From contig KV918818.1 in the NCBI GenBank assembly GCA_002049455.2, positions 62,001-126,000 on the forward strand: a stretch of DNA of 64,000 bases, written 5' to 3'. How positions within the stretch are numbered: the first letter of the stretch is position 1; each line of letters begins with the position of its first letter. This stretch comes from Porphyra umbilicalis (lineage: Eukaryota; Rhodophyta; Bangiophyceae; Bangiales; Bangiaceae). The notes beneath the pieces were generated by a model. The model was not told where the DNA came from. It did no database searches and saw only the letters and a program-made list of their open reading frames with translations. Of this stretch, positions 22,400 through 32,447 are shown in pieces. Position numbers and translations under genes: made by a program.

Positions 22400-22893
22400 G
22401 CGCAGTGCTCCTTAAACCGTGGCCGCACGCAAGCCTGTTTTCGCAAGAAATTCTTATGAGACTGCATGTTGCAGCACAAGATCTTGTAGCATGAACATGT
22501 GCAGCAGCAAGTTCTTGTCTTTTCATGGTTGGTGGGTAGAGCTTGGATACGTAAGCTGCCCATCAGTGCTCCAGAACCATGACCCGAAGAGCATGGTGCG
22601 CCCTCATCACAAGTTTCTTGCAGGGTTCGATACGTGCGGTTGCTGACACACTCTGAAGCGCAGTTCTGCAGCATGAAAACGTGTTCTCTTGCACTCACAG
22701 TCTGCACAGCCGCGAGACGCTTCTCGTGATGATATGAATTTTACAAGTGCGATCCGTGCTAAACCTTGCAGCAAGCCACTTGTACTGAAAATCGGGCCAC
22801 AGGGTACTGTGAGGGGGGTGCCAACAAGTTCTTGGAGTCCAAAACGTGCCGATTTGAAGTTTGCGTGCGCCCTCGCTTTATCCAGCACTGCGC
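22400..22893. mobile_element. Possible foldback/MITE-like element
   Basis: The left arm gcgcagtgctccttaaacc (22400) and the reverse complement of the right arm ending at 22893 (gcgcagtgctggataaagc) match imperfectly for about 36 bp. The interior is less GC-rich than both flanks and contains repeats around tgcagcatgaa and caagttcttg. No target duplication was found. Confidence 0.4.
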
Positions 22894-23773
22894 CGCCGCC
22901 CCCCCCACGACGCGGCTGCCCGCGCCGCGGACCGTGGCAGGCCGCGGTGTGCGCCAAAGACGCGCCCAGCGCGCCGCGCGCCGCCGCCCACGCACCGGCC
23001 CGCGGTCGTTGGGTGTCGACACTCTCGACGACGCACCATCCTCGTCGGGCCGTGTACCCGTCGGCCGGGAGCGAGACCCCCTGTTGGCCCCCCCTCGAGC
23101 CGCCGCCGCCGCCGCTGCCGCCGCTGCCGCCGCCGCCGCCGCCGCCGCTGCCGCTGCCGCTGCCGCCACGGCCGCCGCCGCGGCCGCCGCCACCCCCCGC
23201 ACGGGTTTGGGCTGCCCCGTTGGCGGCGTGCCCCCCTCCGCCCGGCGCCTGACGTCAGTCGGGGTGGGGCGGCTGGGGCGGTGCGGCCGCCGCCGCGGCC
23301 GCCGCTGCGGCTTGCCGGGCGACGCGTGGCGCACGCGCACGTGACCGCGCGGGGTGGGTGCACGTCGGCCGGCCGCCGGTGGCACGTGGAGGGGGGGGGC
23401 GGGACGCGCGGTCGCGCCGCACGCAGCGGCGCGCCGCGTGGACGTGCCGCCCGCCGCCCGCCGCCGTGCCGCCGCCGCCGCCGCCGCCGCCAGTGTGCCC
23501 GTGCCGGCCGCTGCTGACATCCCGGCGTTGGGGCACCCACGCCACGCGCCGGCGGCCGCCCGTGCCGCCATTGTCGCTCTCTGACCCGACGCGCCCGCCG
23601 GGCGCACGCTCGGCGCGCGCGACTGGTGTCGCCGCTGGTGCCCCCCCCCCCCCCAGCCTCCCACTCGCCTCGTACCGGTCGTCTCCCCCACCTCCCTTCT
23701 CCTTCTGCGCCCGTCCCCCCCTCCCCCCTCTCCCCACCCGCACCCTCGAGCCCCCCTCCCACGCCCGCCCGCC
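22894..23773. promoter_or_regulatory. Very GC-rich region upstream of the proline-rich gene
   Basis: Long runs of gccgcc triplets leave most frames open on both strands. No gene is supported. The last 130 bp (about 23640-23773) is almost pure C/T, ending in the ATG. Confidence 0.35.
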
Positions 23774-24591
23774 ATGTCCTCCATCCAACAACGCATCCGG
23801 GCGCTGCAAGACGAAGCCGCCGCCGCGTCATCGTCGGCGAGTGGCTCCGTCTCGGCCGCCGCGCGGCGGCTCAACGAGGCGCCCGCCGCGGGCGGTCCCG
23901 CCGCCGCCGCCGCCGCCGGCACCCCGTCGGCGGCGGTCGCCGCCGTCCGCGCTCGCCTCGACGGCGCGGGCGGCGCGGGTGGCGCTGCCGCCGCTGGCGC
24001 CGACGCGGGCGCGTCGGTGCGCTCCCGCGCGGTCGCCCTCGACGCGGATCGGGCGGGCGCTGCCGCCGGCGGGGGCGTCGGCGTGCGTGACGCCCACCGG
24101 CGGCTCGAGGCGGGGGGGGGGGCTGCGGCGGCGGGGGGCGGGTCCGTCGCGTCGCGGGCGGCGGGGATGGAGGTGTCGACGGGGGGGGGGGGCGGCAGTG
24201 ACGCAGCCTCCCCGTCGGGGGGGGTGCGCGCCGCGCAGCAGCGATGGGGGGCGGCGGCGGCGGCAGAGCCGCCGGCCGCAGCCGGTGGTGGTGCCGGCGG
24301 CGGCGGTGGGGGTGACGCCGCGCCCCCCGCGGGCCGCCCCGAGGTGGGCGCGACGCAGGCGGGCGGCGGGTCGCCCCGCGCCGCCGACGCGGACGGTGGT
24401 GGTGCCGTGTCGGGCCTCCGCGCGCGATGGGGGGCGGGCGCGCCGGCGGCGCCGCCGGGGGGCGCGTCGGATGCGGCGCCGTCAGACGGCGGGCGGGCCG
24501 TGTCGGGCCTCCGCGCGCGGTGGGGGGATGCGTCGTCTGGGGCGCCGCCGCCGCCGCCGCCGCCGCCGCCACTGCCGCTCCCGTCGTCGGC

Positions 24592-24623
<32 letters not shown>

Positions 24624-25977
24624 TCCCAGTGTCGGCGGCGCCGCCACCGCCGCCGCTGCCGCCGCCACCGCCGGCCCTGGCGTCGGCGGCGGCGCCACCG
24701 CCGCCCCCGCCGCCGCCTCTGTTGCCGCCGCCGCCGCCGCCTCCCCCTGCGGCGGAGGGGTGGCCGGCGCCAGAGGCCAAGCCCCTTGGTGGCGGGACGC
24801 GACGCCCGAGGCGGGCGCGGTGAGGCCGTTCCCCTCCCATGAGCCGACGGCGCCGTCGGTGGCGGCGCTCGCTGCCCGCCGCGGCGGTGGCCGGGGCGAC
24901 GCCCCCCCCCCCCCGCCCCACCGACGGGCGGCGCGTCGCTGCCGACCAATGGCGGCGTGCGGGAGGCGCAGCGGCGGCTGGCGGCGGCCGCCGAGGCGGC
25001 GGCGGCGGGCCCGTCGCCCGCCCCCGCCCCCGGCCCGTCGGTCGCTGCGCGCGCGGCGCGGCTGGTGGACCCCCCCGCCGGCGGGGAGCAGGGCGGCGGC
25101 GCCGACGGCGACGCGGCGACCGCCACCTCGTCGGGGATGGGCATCAAGGAGGCGCAGCGGCGCCTAGCGGCGGCGGCGACGGCGGGCCCCGCGACCGGCG
25201 CCCCCCCCGGGAGACCATCCAAGAGCGCATCGAGCGGCTGCGCACCGCCGGCGAGCGGGCGGCGGCAGAAAAAGCGGCGGCGCAGCCGACGCTCGCGTCG
25301 ACCGTTAAGCGGTTTGAGGGGGACGGCCCCGCCGACGACGTTGCCGCCCTCACTGCCCAAATCGCGGCCGCGCGCATGTCCGACGTGGAGCGGGACACGC
25401 TGTATGGGCGCCTCGCGCGGGGCGACGCGACCGCCGCCGCCGACGTGCGGGCGGCGCTGCTGCGGCGGCAGGTGGTCGGTAGCGCCGCCGGCTCGGGCCT
25501 CGGCGCCAAGGCCGCGGGCGGGGGCGTGTGGGAGCTCCTCGGGCGCGCCAAGGCGCGCCACGCGGGCGCGGAGGAGGCGGGCAAGCGTCGCCTCGGCTGG
25601 GACGGCGTCACCCGCAAGGCGGTGGCGGTGCTCGAGCGGGAGCTGCTCGCGGCGCTCGCCGTCTGGGCGGCCGCCGCCGCCCCGCCGCCGGGGGGGGGGG
25701 CGGTGCCGCCGCCACCCGCCCCCCGTTTGACGCGGCCGCCTTTTTTGACGCGGCGCTCCAGACCGACACGGCGGCGGCGGCGTTGGCCGCCTCTGCCGAG
25801 CGCGACGCGGCGGGCGGGGCGGTCGTTGACGCGGACGTGCGGTTGCGGCGGGTCGCGGAGCTGCGGGCGGCCGACGCGGACGCGCTGACAAAGATGCGCT
25901 CGACGGTGCGCCTGTTGGGGGCGGCCGAGGCGTCGCGCGCGGCGTTGGAGGGGCGGCTCAAGGCGCTTGGGTTGTAG
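23774..25977 (+). CDS. Proline-rich protein with repeated helical motifs, frame broken at G/C runs
   Basis: Translation from the ATG at 23774 begins SIQQRIRALQDEAA. Short helical motifs of the form V/IxxRxxxL recur: VRAAQQRWG, GLRARWG twice, VREAQRRLA, IKEAQRRLA and IQERIERL. They are separated by Ala/Gly linkers. A long polyproline block at about 24540-24760 could bind profilin, SH3 or EVH1 partners. The end is helical (AAALAASAERDA, VRLRRVAELRAADAD, LEGRLKALGL) with a stop at 25977. Coding passes through three frames, switching in or near the polyproline region and at the homopolymers near 24902, 25201 and 25689. I read this as one gene with miscounted G/C runs, though unrecognised introns are possible. 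Actin or membrane scaffolding is a guess; the family was not recognised. Confidence 0.55.
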
Positions 25978-26358
25978 GTGGGCAGGGGGGGGGGGGCTGG
26001 GCGGGAGAGAGGTTGGACGACAGAGGTTTTTTTTTGAAGGCAAGAGGGGGGGGTGGGCTGCGCCTTGCGCCGCCGCCCGCGACGCGTCGCGCTACCGCAC
26101 GTGATTTGTACAGTACAGGGGGTGGCTCGAATCATGGACACTTTGGAGGACATAGCTGGCCGCAGAGAAGCGCAACAGAGCTCTATGCCCCCAAAAAATA
26201 GACAGGGTGAGAGGCCCTCTGTTGTTTGTCCGTCTGTAGAAAAAAGGGATAAAAACAATAGGACATTGTCTCCGACGCCCCACCACCACCACCATTGCCC
26301 GGCCACACATCCAAACGTCGCCAACCGGCCACTCACCCCGCCACCCCGGCACCGCCGC
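25978..26358. other. Short convergent intergenic region
   Basis: It lies between two convergent genes. It has G runs, then lower GC with gtacagtac near 26109 and gataaaaacaatagg near 26250. Nothing else is seen. Confidence 0.4.
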
Positions 26359-27683
26359 TCACCCAAACGCCAGTGCTGGCGAGTAGGGCGATACGGGCAC
26401 GTGAAAGACGCTCGGCACGGTGCGGCACGCGCCGCCGGCTCCCCCCGTCAGCATCCAGCGCACCCCCTCCACGGCGTCGCACCACTGGTCGCCCGCGTAA
26501 TTACACCCGTGAGCGGTGCGCGCGTGCGCCTTGGTCGTGCACGTGCCGGGTGCGCCGCCGGAGACCGGGACGACCATGCGCCCGGCGGCCGCCTTGGCGC
26601 GGCACGGGCAGCCGCAGGGGAAGGACACCCCCGTCACGATCGTCGCCGCCGAGTTGCTCGGAGATGACTGCCACGTGACCGCGTAGATGATGACGAGCTT
26701 GTCGACCGGTGTGTCATAGTGGACGGTGGCCTTAAACTTGCCGGTTGGGTCCCGCCGCTGGGGCAGGTCTGTGCACAGCGCGCAAAAAAAAAAGAAAACA
26801 GCAACCCAAGCGGCGAGGCCGCACCAACGACACGGAGTTGCACATGAGCACGAGGCGGGGAGTGGGCGTCAGCAATCAAAGGCAAGAGCCATGGTTGCCG
26901 TCTGTGTGCGTCGCATCGCCGACGCCCAACGCCACCGCACGGCAGACACACGGCCGCGGACCTCGACTCGCCGGCGGCACCCTCCCCCTCCCCCGTCCCA
27001 CGAATGCGGCTGCCAGCCAATGCACCGGTACTCCCGGCGCGGTCGGTCAAGGCACCGCCCCTACCCCCCCCCCCCCCCCCTCGGGCCAACGTACTCTGCG
27101 GCTCGGTCGTGTTGAGCGCCACCCCCTCGACGCGCATGTCCTGGGCGGCCGGAAAGCCGACGGCGGCCAGCGACGCCGCCGGCATGCCAAACTCCCGGAC
27201 CGACACGACGGCGGCGGGCGCCAACTCGAGCCGCGGCCGCACAAGGACGCCGCCCGCGACGCCGAGCGACGTCATGGTCTTGCGGAAGCCGCGCGTCGAG
27301 TCAATGTTTTCCATCACAAAGTCAGTTTTGAAGCGGAAGCCGTTGGCCGTCACCGTAATGGCCTGGAAGCCCGTGTAGGCCGCGTCGGCACCCTCCCCCG
27401 TCACGCACCGGCCGGTGCGGTGGCTCATCAGCGTGTAGTCGGTGGTCGCCGCCACGCGGATGCCCGTCCTTTCCTGGAAGAGCGTCTCGCAGCCGCCGAC
27501 CGTGTGCGTCGACGCCTTGAGCTCCCGCCCGTCGCTGAGGATAAAGACGCCGCCGGGCTGCTGGGAAGCGTCGAGCAGTTGGTGCAGCGGCACGCGCTGA
27601 CACTCGCGGGCGGCGGCGCGGGAGGCGACCAGGGAGAGTGCGAGCGCGACGACCACCGCCGCCCGGTGCTTGGAGGTGCGCAT
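26359..27683 (-). CDS. Secreted cysteine-containing protein, two exons, family unknown
   Basis: Exon 1 is 27095-27683 and exon 2 is 26359-26768, joined over a 326-nt intron with donor GTACGT and acceptor TGCACAG behind a T-rich tract. The result is 332 residues. Residues 1-26 form a clear signal peptide (AAVVVALALSLVASRAAA), so the protein enters the secretory pathway. The mature part has scattered cysteines, a central beta-rich segment, TPVDKLVIIYAVTW near residue 220, and a Cys-rich end (FPCGCPCRAK, CNYAGDQWCD) suggesting disulfides. The spacing of paired Cys looks like an extracellular matrix or cell-wall protein. I do not recognise the family. The upstream plus strand is purine-rich, that is, a pyrimidine-rich leader on this gene's strand. 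Confidence 0.75.
26769..27094 (-). other. Intron of the secreted-protein gene
   Basis: The donor gtacgt lies at 27094-27089 and the acceptor cag at 26771-26769. Splicing keeps one frame (EPQ to NLPQRRD) across the junction. Confidence 0.8.
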
Positions 27684-28824
27684 GGTGCCGGCGGTGGGGT
27701 GCCAGCGGCGACGATGTGGGGTGGCGCGTGCGAAAACGGGGGCGGAGAGGAACTCGAGCCGAGCGGCGGGGTAGGGGAGGCAACGACGGGTAAGCAGGGA
27801 ACAGGAGTGTGAAGACTGGGAAGAAGAGAGATGAGGAGGGAAGACAAGTGAAGAGGAGGGTAGAGGGATGGCGACGGCAGCAATGAAGGAGGCCGACGTC
27901 AGACCAGTGGCCTGGGTGGCGGCGCTGACGGCCTGGGTGGGTCTGGTATCCCACGGGTCATGCCCCCATCCGCGCCGCCTCTTGACGCAACGCCAACGCG
28001 ACCGGGACCGCGAGCGGCGGCGGCGGCGACACCCCCCACCCCCGCCACGCGTCGAACACGCGTGCCCCGCGCTGGGCGCCCCCCCCGCCGAGTGGAATTG
28101 GCGGGCCCGCCCCGCCCGCGGCGAGGCGCGCGGCGTCAGAGCGGCGCCGCCATGGCCGTCTGGCTACCGCCGTCGCGGCGCCCGCCGGTGGCGCCCACCA
28201 CGCGGCCGCGGGGGACGGCGGCGGAGTGCAAACGCGTGCGGGGGCGGCGTGACGGGGGCGGGGGGCGGAGGCTGCCCTCTGTGACGGACCGCGTTTGAAT
28301 TGGAGCCCACGGGGATAATGTTGGACGGACTGGGATCGCCCAGCCTCGGCGGATCAGGCCCGGTCCACTGCACTTCCTGTCCACTTGGGCGGCCAGACTC
28401 GGCGCCATGCTCTTCCTCCCGTCGAGACGCTTCTGGCGGTGTACATAAAGACATGCAACCCAAGAAGAAAGGAAGTATCATCCACAAAGGTTTGTGGAAA
28501 AAATCTGCGAGTGTGACCCCGCACAGGCCGATTCCGTGACCGAATGTGGGTCCACATGGCCCAAAATGGCATTTGTGTCCCACCCCCGGTTAGTCACCAC
28601 TGCGCTGCCGTGGGTGCTTCCCGATTTTGTGATTGTTGTGATCGTGTGACCAATCGCAGCCTTGCATTTCGTCTCATGTGACGTCACATGCGACGGCGTG
28701 GCTCGAGGTTTTCTTTTTCTCGAGCCAGACGCACGTCACAACGTCACCTGCGTCACACGGGCCAGCACGCGCTATACTTCCTGCATGCCGCCGAGTTAAA
28801 CCAATGTGAGCCACAACTCTGATC
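27684..28824. promoter_or_regulatory. Upstream region with pyrimidine-rich leader and a hairpin
   Basis: Positions 27770-27870 are G/A-rich on the plus strand, so C/T-rich on the coding strand of the secreted-protein gene. A GC-rich block follows (27960-28290) and then lower-GC sequence. No gene is supported. Confidence 0.35.
28700..28726. repeat. Hairpin ggctcgag / ctcgagcc
   Basis: Perfect 8-bp arms (28700-28707 and 28719-28726) surround a T-rich loop. The outer flanks gtgacgtcac and acgtcacaacgtcac extend it as an imperfect palindrome of about 80 bp. It may be the remnant of a foldback element. Confidence 0.5.
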
Positions 28825-29217
28825 TCATGCGCCGCCCGTCACGCCCGCCGCGCCGTCGACGGCGTAGTGGATGATGAGCACGTTCGACTTGCCTTCCCGC
28901 ACCACGTCCGGCACGACCACTGCGCCGTCGGACACGTTGTTCTTTGTGATTGTATCCACCGTCACGGCCGAGAGGGCGCCCAACGATGACGTGATGGAGA
29001 TGGCATTAAATTACCGCTTTTTGTTTGCCTGTAGTTGTAGGTGTTGCAGTGACACGGACAGCGTCGCCGACACGCTGACTTCTTGGAGCCACCCCCCGTC
29101 GTCAGGGCGGGCGCCACGAGCAAGAAGCACCCGCAACCACAGTTTCTGTGGCGCGGAGGCGTCAACCGCCACAGACGCCGGGGGTGTAGACAGCTTGCTG
29201 GTGAATATTAGCCACAA
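28825..29217 (-). pseudogene. Decayed gene fragment, possible relative of the secreted protein
   Basis: One minus-strand frame reads coherently (LWLRVLLARGARPDDGGWLQEVSVSATLSVSL, then ITSSLGALSAVTVDTI and SNVLIIHYAVDGAAG) but is cut by a TAA at 29011-29013, has no ATG and is closed upstream by a TAG near 29234. It ends with TGA at 28825-28827. SNVLIIHYAV resembles DKLVIIYAV of the neighbouring secreted protein, so it may be a broken tandem relative. The similarity is short, so the link is weak. Confidence 0.35.
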
Positions 29218-29235
29218 GTGTGGTCGCTGGGTCTA

Positions 29236-29621
29236 GTCCCCCTCCGTGCGCGACGCAGGCGAGGACTCGACAGTCGCCGTCTGTGCGGTGAGATGAAGAC
29301 CAGGTTGCAGGCACGCGAGCTGGCAGACTGACTCACGTTGGTATTTCCAATGAAAATTTACCAGTATCAGCTACAGTTCTCATTCCATTTTTCTTTGGCT
29401 GTCCACTCGTCGCACCGTGTTTGCGACGTCACAAACGCAACTCAAACCCACTGTGTGCGAGTGGACGATGCGCGACCGCCATCGTCGACCTCCGTGCCGG
29501 CGGAAGGGCATGAGAGCAACATGGCCTGATGCTCCACGGCCACCGCGTGGCCGCCTGCCCCCAACCTCTGTCGCGCGTGGGGCCACCCCCCCCCCCCTCT
29601 GTCACCCGCCACGACGTCCGT
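29236..29621. promoter_or_regulatory. Upstream region of the TLC-domain gene
   Basis: A lower-GC stretch (29330-29420) with tttccaatgaaaatttacc precedes a GC-rich approach to the ATG at 29622. No defined element was recognised. Confidence 0.3.
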
Positions 29622-30575
29622 CATGGACAGTTCCCCCCCCCCCCCTCCCACTACCTCCCCATCCCCGACTCGGCCATCCTCCTCGCCTGCCTCGCCGCCC
29701 TCCTCCTGACGCTCGCGGGCCTCCGCGCCGCCTCAGCCGCCACGTCGGCCACCTACCGGGCGCTCCCCCCCCCCGCCAATACGATTGGGTGCAGCGGGCG
29801 CTCAACCTGACGGTCACGGGCGTGGCACTCACGCCCGCCCACGCCTACATCCTCACCGCCGACGCGGCGAGGGCGGCAGACCCGCTCCGCGCCTACTCCC
29901 CGACCGCACACGTGACGGCGCTCGCCACCGCCGCGTACATGGTGGTCGACGGGGTGCTGTACGCCGCCCACCCGGGCGGGGTCGGGGGGGGGTGTGGCTC
30001 GCCCACCACGTGGCCACGGCGGGGGGGCTGACGTGGCTCACCGCGTCGGGGCGCGTCGGCGCCGCCGCCGCGTCGGCGCTGCTGGCGAGCAACGCCGCGT
30101 ACGTGGCGTCAGAGGGGCGCTGGTTTTTGGCGACGCTCGGGTACCTGGGGGGGGACGCCCGCGGGGCGAGGGGGGGGTGGGCAGCGTGGGGGCGGCGCCG
30201 CCGCCGACCGCGGCGGCTGGCGGTGGCGGTCGGCGTGCCCCCACCGCCGCCGCCGCCGCCGCCGCCACCGCCGCCACCGCCGCTGCCGTGCGGCGGCGGC
30301 GGCGCCTCGCCGACGTGGCGGTGGTGGTGGCGGTGGCCGCGTCGAGCTTTGGCGTCCCCGCGTGGTACGTGTGGCGCCTCGGCGTGGCCGATGGGGGGGG
30401 GGTGCGCGCGGTGCTCGGCACCGCGCGGCCCGTGTGTTGGCTGGGGGGGGTCGCCGTGCTTGCGCCGCACGCGGGGGTGCTCGCCGTGCAGGTGCGGCGG
30501 ATGGTGCGGGGGTGGGGGGGGGGGGGGGGGGAGGCGGGGGGTGAAGCGCCAATAAATGACCCACGGCAGGGGTGA
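29622..30575 (+). CDS. TLC-domain multi-pass membrane protein
   Basis: The likely start is the ATG at 29622 (gtcatggac), followed by a C run. The first membrane helix is SAILLACLAALLLTLAGL. WVQRALNLTVTGVALTPAHAY, then ALATAAYMVVDGVLYA, then WLAHHVATAGGLTWL, then SALLASNAAYVASEGRWFLATLG match the TRAM-LAG1-CLN8 layout, in which a His pair starts one helix (LAHHxxT) and a later helix carries a conserved N/S-x-R-W-like motif (here EGRWFL). Two further helices (VAVVVAVAASSFGVPAWYV and VCWLGGVAVLA) follow. TLC proteins of the TMEM56/FAM57 type are ER or plasma-membrane lipid-handling proteins, some of them ceramide synthases. The frame changes at C/G runs near 29635, 29770, 29985 and around the proline block at 30240-30280, so exact residues are uncertain. 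Confidence 0.65.
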
Positions 30576-30842
30576 AGGGGGGGTACGCGGCAATGATGAT
30601 GACGGGGGTGGTGGGGAGGCCGCCGTCCATGGTCATGGCGCCGTGTGTGTCGGTTGTGTGGAGGTATGGGTGGATTTTGTGCGCTCGTGGTCCTTGCGGC
30701 GGTCGTGGGGGACGACCCGCGCACCGTCCAGCAAGCAAACGCAGAAAGGGAAAAGCATGTCTCTACACGGATGCGGACCGCCACCGTCAAGACGGGGTGC
30801 ACCCTGCCTGCGGCCGCCCCTGTCGAGCCCCCCGCCACGCGC

Positions 30843-32447
30843 TCACTCGTCCTCCTCAATGTCACTCCACGAGCGGTCCCACCCGCTCGCCGACATGCAC
30901 AGGCCCTCCTCAGCGGCGGCGCCCCCCCCCCCCCCCCGGCCGGGCACGGCGCGCACCCCCCCCACGCGCAGGCCCGTCGCCGGCAGCGCCGGCCGCTTGG
31001 GCGTCACACCCCCCGCCGCCGCGCGGCCAGCCGCAACGGGCGCCCCCGCGTCCGCCGCCGCCGCCGCCGCCACCGCCGTCGCCGCCGCCGCCGTCACCCG
31101 CTTGGCGGGGCTAACCGGCCGCGCGTCGCCGCCGCAGGGGCGGGCCACCGGCGCCCCCACCCCCACCCCCCCCCGCCGGGGGCGGCCCCCCAGCCGGGCG
31201 ACGCGGCGAGCGCGGCGGCGAGCGTCAGCGGGCGCCTCGCGCGGCGCCACGCGGCGGCCGCCGCCGTCGCCGCCGCCGCCAGCGCCACGTGCACGGCGAC
31301 CGCGTACGCAACGACGGTCAAGGCGAGGAGCGCCGACCAACCGTGGGGGGTGTCGGTGGCGGCGGGGGGGGCAGGGGGGGGGGGGGGCGCCCGTGCCAAC
31401 CCGCGCCCCCGCGGCCACCGCGACCGCGGCGGAGGCGGCACTGTCGGCGGCGGCGGTGGTGGCGGTGGCACGGGGCGTTGGGCCGACGACCGCCGTCGCG
31501 GTGGCCGGGGCGGCGGCGGTCGTCGCCGCCGCCGACGCGTCGGCCGGTGGCGTCGGGGGACGCCCGACGGCGGTGGCGTTGTCCTTGGCCGGGGGGCCAC
31601 CGTGGCGGCCGGCGTGGGCGGCGCCCGCGCGGGCGCCCGCCCCCGCGCCCTCCCCATCGTGCGCAGAGCGCCCGCGCCCCGTGTGGTGCCCCAAAGCGTC
31701 TGCCGCAACGTGCCCGGCGCGGTGCCCTGCGCCGTGCTTGGCGTGGTGCCCGTCGCCACGCTGGTGGTGTCCCCGCCGGTGCCGCCCGTGGTGCCGCCCG
31801 CGGTGCCGGCGCGCGTGCGCGTGCGCCCCGCGCGGGTGTGCTTCCGCCCCAGCGGCCGCCGCCGCGTCCGCCGCACGCGCCTCGCCGGCGGCACCGCGGG
31901 TGGCGGCCGGCACAGCCGGTCCCGCCGCCGCCGCGTCCACCACCCGCCCGTCGACGCGGCCGGCGGCTGCCGCGGCGCGCCGCCGCGCGCCGCCCGACCG
32001 ACCGTCGGCGTCGGCAGGTCGACCCGGCGCGTGGCGCGCGCCCGTGGCCGCGTCCGCAGCCGACACCGCGTCGACCGCGGCGGGCGCCCGCGACAGCCGG
32101 TGCACCTCGTCGGCCGTGCCGGCGGCGGCGGCGGCAGCAGGCGGGACCGCCGCAGCGGGCGTCGTTGCCGGGGACAGAGACCCCGTCGCCTCGTCACCGC
32201 CGACCGCCGCGTCGGCCGCCGCCGCGCGCGTCGGGGCGGCCGCCGCTGCTGCCGCCGCGTCAGCCGCGCCGACGACGCCGCCGCCACCGTCGCTGCCACC
32301 GCCGCCACCGCCGCCGTCAGAGGCCGCTGCTCCCCCACCCGATCGCAGTGGGCTCGCGTCGGCGGCAAGGACGCCCGCCGCAACGGCGGCAACGGCAACG
32401 GCGGCGGCGGGGACGAGCCACCGCTGCGGCCGCCGGCACCGCCCCAT
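30843..32447 (-). CDS. Ala-rich membrane protein with acidic C-terminus, family unknown
   Basis: The ATG at 32447 starts MGRCRRPQRWLVPAAAVAV, a basic end followed by a hydrophobic helix that could be a signal anchor. A long Ala/Gly/Arg region follows, including in one frame a His-rich stretch (about 31690-31830). A second hydrophobic helix, LLALTVVAYAVAVHVALAA, lies near 31270-31330 and the protein ends GWDRSWSDIEEDE. The reading frame shifts around the G/C runs near 31180 and 31375. An open frame continues upstream to 32714, but its amino acids look like leader shadow. I infer an anchored protein with a lumenal low-complexity domain and a short acidic tail; no family was recognised. Confidence 0.45.
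   Translation of the reverse strand: MGRCRRPQRWLVPAAAVAVAAVAAGVLAADASPLRSGGGAAASDGGGGGGGSDGGGGVVGAADAAAAAAAAPTRAAAADAAVGGDEATGSLSPATTPAAAVPPAAAAAAGTADEVHRLSRAPAAVDAVSAADAATGARHAPGRPADADGRSGGARRRAAAAAGRVDGRVVDAAAAGPAVPAATRGAAGEARAADAAAAAGAEAHPRGAHAHARRHRGRHHGRHRRGHHQRGDGHHAKHGAGHRAGHVAADALGHHTGRGRSAHDGEGAGAGARAGAAHAGRHGGPPAKDNATAVGRPPTPPADASAAATTAAAPATATAVVGPTPRATATTAAADSAASAAVAVAAGARVGTGAPPPPCPPRRHRHPPRLVGAPRLDRRCVRGRRARGAGGGGDGGGRRVAPREAPADARRRARRVARLGGRPRRGGVGVGAPVARPCGGDARPVSPAKRVTAAAATAVAAAAAADAGAPVAAGRAAAGGVTPKRPALPATGLRVGGVRAVPGRGGGGGAAAEEGLCMSASGWDRSWSDIEEDE

Noticed and set aside
22759-24921. Minus-strand open frame of 720 codons opposite the proline-rich gene
   Set aside because: Ala/Gly/Pro-only composition, no start context and no domain. 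It is the shadow of GCC-rich DNA; the plus strand carries the repeated helical motifs and the pyrimidine leader.
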